A stretch of 6,483 nucleotides of DNA, from positions 1 to 6,483 of the forward strand of contig DAOUSW010000167.1 of the NCBI GenBank assembly GCA_030627005.1. The letters are read 5' to 3'. A program made the position numbers and the translations under genes. The notes beneath the pieces are model-generated. The model saw nothing but the letters and a program-made list of their open reading frames with translations, did no database searches and was not told the DNA's origin. Below are positions 5,934-6,483 of the stretch, piece after piece. Source of the DNA: MTP4 sp9310u. GTDB taxonomy: Archaea; Halobacteriota; Methanosarcinia; Methanosarcinales; Methanosarcinaceae. Position 1 is the first letter of the stretch; each line of letters opens with the position of its first letter.

Positions 5934-6257
5934 ATGGAAACGAGAGATACCGTATTTTTTGTTGTGATGGTCCTGTCATCTTTCCTTCTATCCTTTGAAT
6001 GGCTTAGAAGGTTCACGTACAAACCCTCAAACCCCCTTATCATCATTTCGGTTATGATCCTCATCGCGACGTTATCCGCAATGCTGATCTCGATCGATGC
6101 CAGGCTCAGAAGTCTCGAGGAAAAGATGGAATCAAAGGACCGTTCCCTCAGGGCAAATATCCAGAGCACGGAAAACAACATCGGAGACAAGATGAATGAA
6201 CTCGTAAGCAAGGTCGACAACGCCATTTACGAATTCAACCGCAGGAAATACCACTAA
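5934..6257 (+). CDS. Small membrane protein with two helices and a C-terminal coiled coil, function unknown
   Basis: A 107-aa protein that I do not recognise as a named family. Residues 7-22 (VFFVVMVLSSFLLSFE region) and 35-53 (LIIISVMILIATLSAMLIS) are hydrophobic and should cross the membrane. The short loop between them is basic (RRFTYK), so by the positive-inside rule it faces the cytoplasm, which would put both termini outside. From about residue 54 to 102 the protein is charged and helical with leucines, isoleucines and methionines at heptad-like spacing, which suggests a coiled coil and oligomerisation. A Shine-Dalgarno site precedes the ATG and T-tracts follow the stop, so it looks like a single-gene transcript. 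It is transcribed away from the presenilin gene. A minus-strand open frame overlaps it (6226-5921) but has no ribosome binding site and ends in low-complexity hydrophobic sequence. Confidence 0.7.
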   Translation: METRDTVFFVVMVLSSFLLSFEWLRRFTYKPSNPLIIISVMILIATLSAMLISIDARLRSLEEKMESKDRSLRANIQSTENNIGDKMNELVSKVDNAIYEFNRRKYH

Positions 6258-6270
6258 GCTTTACGGCAAA

Positions 6271-6296
6271 CCTTTTTTAAAAAAGGCAGGCTTTTT
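6271..6296 (+). terminator. U-tract terminator with 16-bp palindrome
   Basis: CCTTTTTTAAAAAAGG (6271-6286) is a perfect palindrome that begins 13 nt after the stop codon at 6257, followed by a second T run at 6292-6296. Runs of T on the sense strand are the usual archaeal termination signal. As the palindrome gives a T run on both strands it could also stop a transcript entering from the right. Confidence 0.55.
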
Positions 6297-6354
6297 GCGA
6301 AATGGGAGCGTTGAGCCCTCAGGGCTGTTTTCCGAGAGCCCCAGCTTCGCAAAA
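6293..6354 (+). ncRNA. Strongly foldable 62-nt element, possible structured RNA or mobile palindromic repeat
   Basis: TTTTGCGAA (6293-6301) pairs perfectly with TTCGCAAAA (6346-6354). Inside, TGGG (6303-6306) pairs with CCCA (6340-6343), and the apex holds a separate hairpin AGCCC-TCA-GGGCT (6314-6326). The nested pairing is directly visible. It may be part of the terminator, a small RNA or a dispersed palindromic repeat; I cannot match it to a known family. Confidence 0.4.
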
Positions 6355-6424
6355 TAACTAATTCAGGCGCTTCAGTATTTCCTTTAAGTGCCACTTTATG
6401 TAATTCGAAGAGTACGGAGTTTCA

Positions 6425-6483
6425 GAGTAAGAAGTCCAATAATAAGAAGTCCAATAATAAGAAGTCCAATAATAAGAAGTCCA
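6425..6483. repeat. 15-bp tandem repeat at the right window edge, about 4 copies
   Basis: ATAATAAGAAGTCCA is repeated perfectly at 6439-6453, 6454-6468 and 6469-6483, preceded by a slightly different copy at 6425-6438 (starting GAGTAAG). There are no spacers. The array runs off the window, so its length and what lies beyond are unknown. Confidence 0.95.

Noticed and set aside
5888..5998. 36-codon open frame overlapping the start of the small membrane gene
   Set aside because: The AGGAG upstream is about 17 nt away, too far, and the peptide has no recognisable features.
5921..6226. Minus-strand open frame of 101 codons opposite the small membrane gene
   Set aside because: It has no ribosome binding site, and the plus-strand frame has a Shine-Dalgarno, a clear two-helix plus coiled-coil design and a terminator.
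6425..6483. Possible CRISPR array
   Set aside because: The units are 15 bp and directly abutting, with no spacers; the same holds for the arrays at 1-57 and 4402-4471.

Overview
The window comes from a methanogenic archaeon, most likely Methanosarcina or a close relative. Two of its genes occur only in organisms that use methyl-coenzyme M reductase (MCR): the ATPase component A2 (atwA) and methanogenesis marker protein 3 (mmp3). The starts and promoters are archaeal in style: GTG/TTG starts, TATA-like boxes and U-tract terminators. The genus is inferred from gene content and long AT-rich spacers, not proven.

Layout. Four genes lie on the minus strand, read from right to left: a presenilin-type intramembrane aspartyl protease (5393-4470), a HAD-fold protein with soluble P-type-ATPase motifs (4298-3498), atwA (3245-1632) and mmp3 (1629-31). 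Only atwA and mmp3 are tightly linked (2-nt gap) and surely co-transcribed. The other gaps are 171 and 252 nt and contain their own TATA-like sequences. A 540-nt spacer then separates this block from a divergent plus-strand gene (5934-6257) for a small two-helix membrane protein with a cytoplasmic or external coiled coil. Behind that gene are U-tracts, a palindrome and a strongly foldable 62-nt element.

How the genes work together. AtwA and Mmp3 belong to the ATP-driven machinery that reduces the nickel of cofactor F430 in MCR and so activates the last step of methanogenesis. The HAD protein and the presenilin homologue have no proven link to that pathway, and their position next to it is the only hint.

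The most unusual non-coding signal is a set of three unrelated short tandem repeats with nearly the same period: 16 bp at 1-57, 14 bp at 4402-4471 and 15 bp at 6425-6483. Two of them run across the stop codon of a gene. The window begins and ends inside two of them, which suggests it is a contig broken at repeats. Other signals worth checking are a perfect inverted repeat at the predicted atwA transcription start, a hairpin around the mmp3 start codons, a three-fold internal repeat in Mmp3, and a copy of the 16S rRNA anti-Shine-Dalgarno sequence in the leader of the HAD gene. I saw no tRNA, rRNA, CRISPR or insertion sequence.
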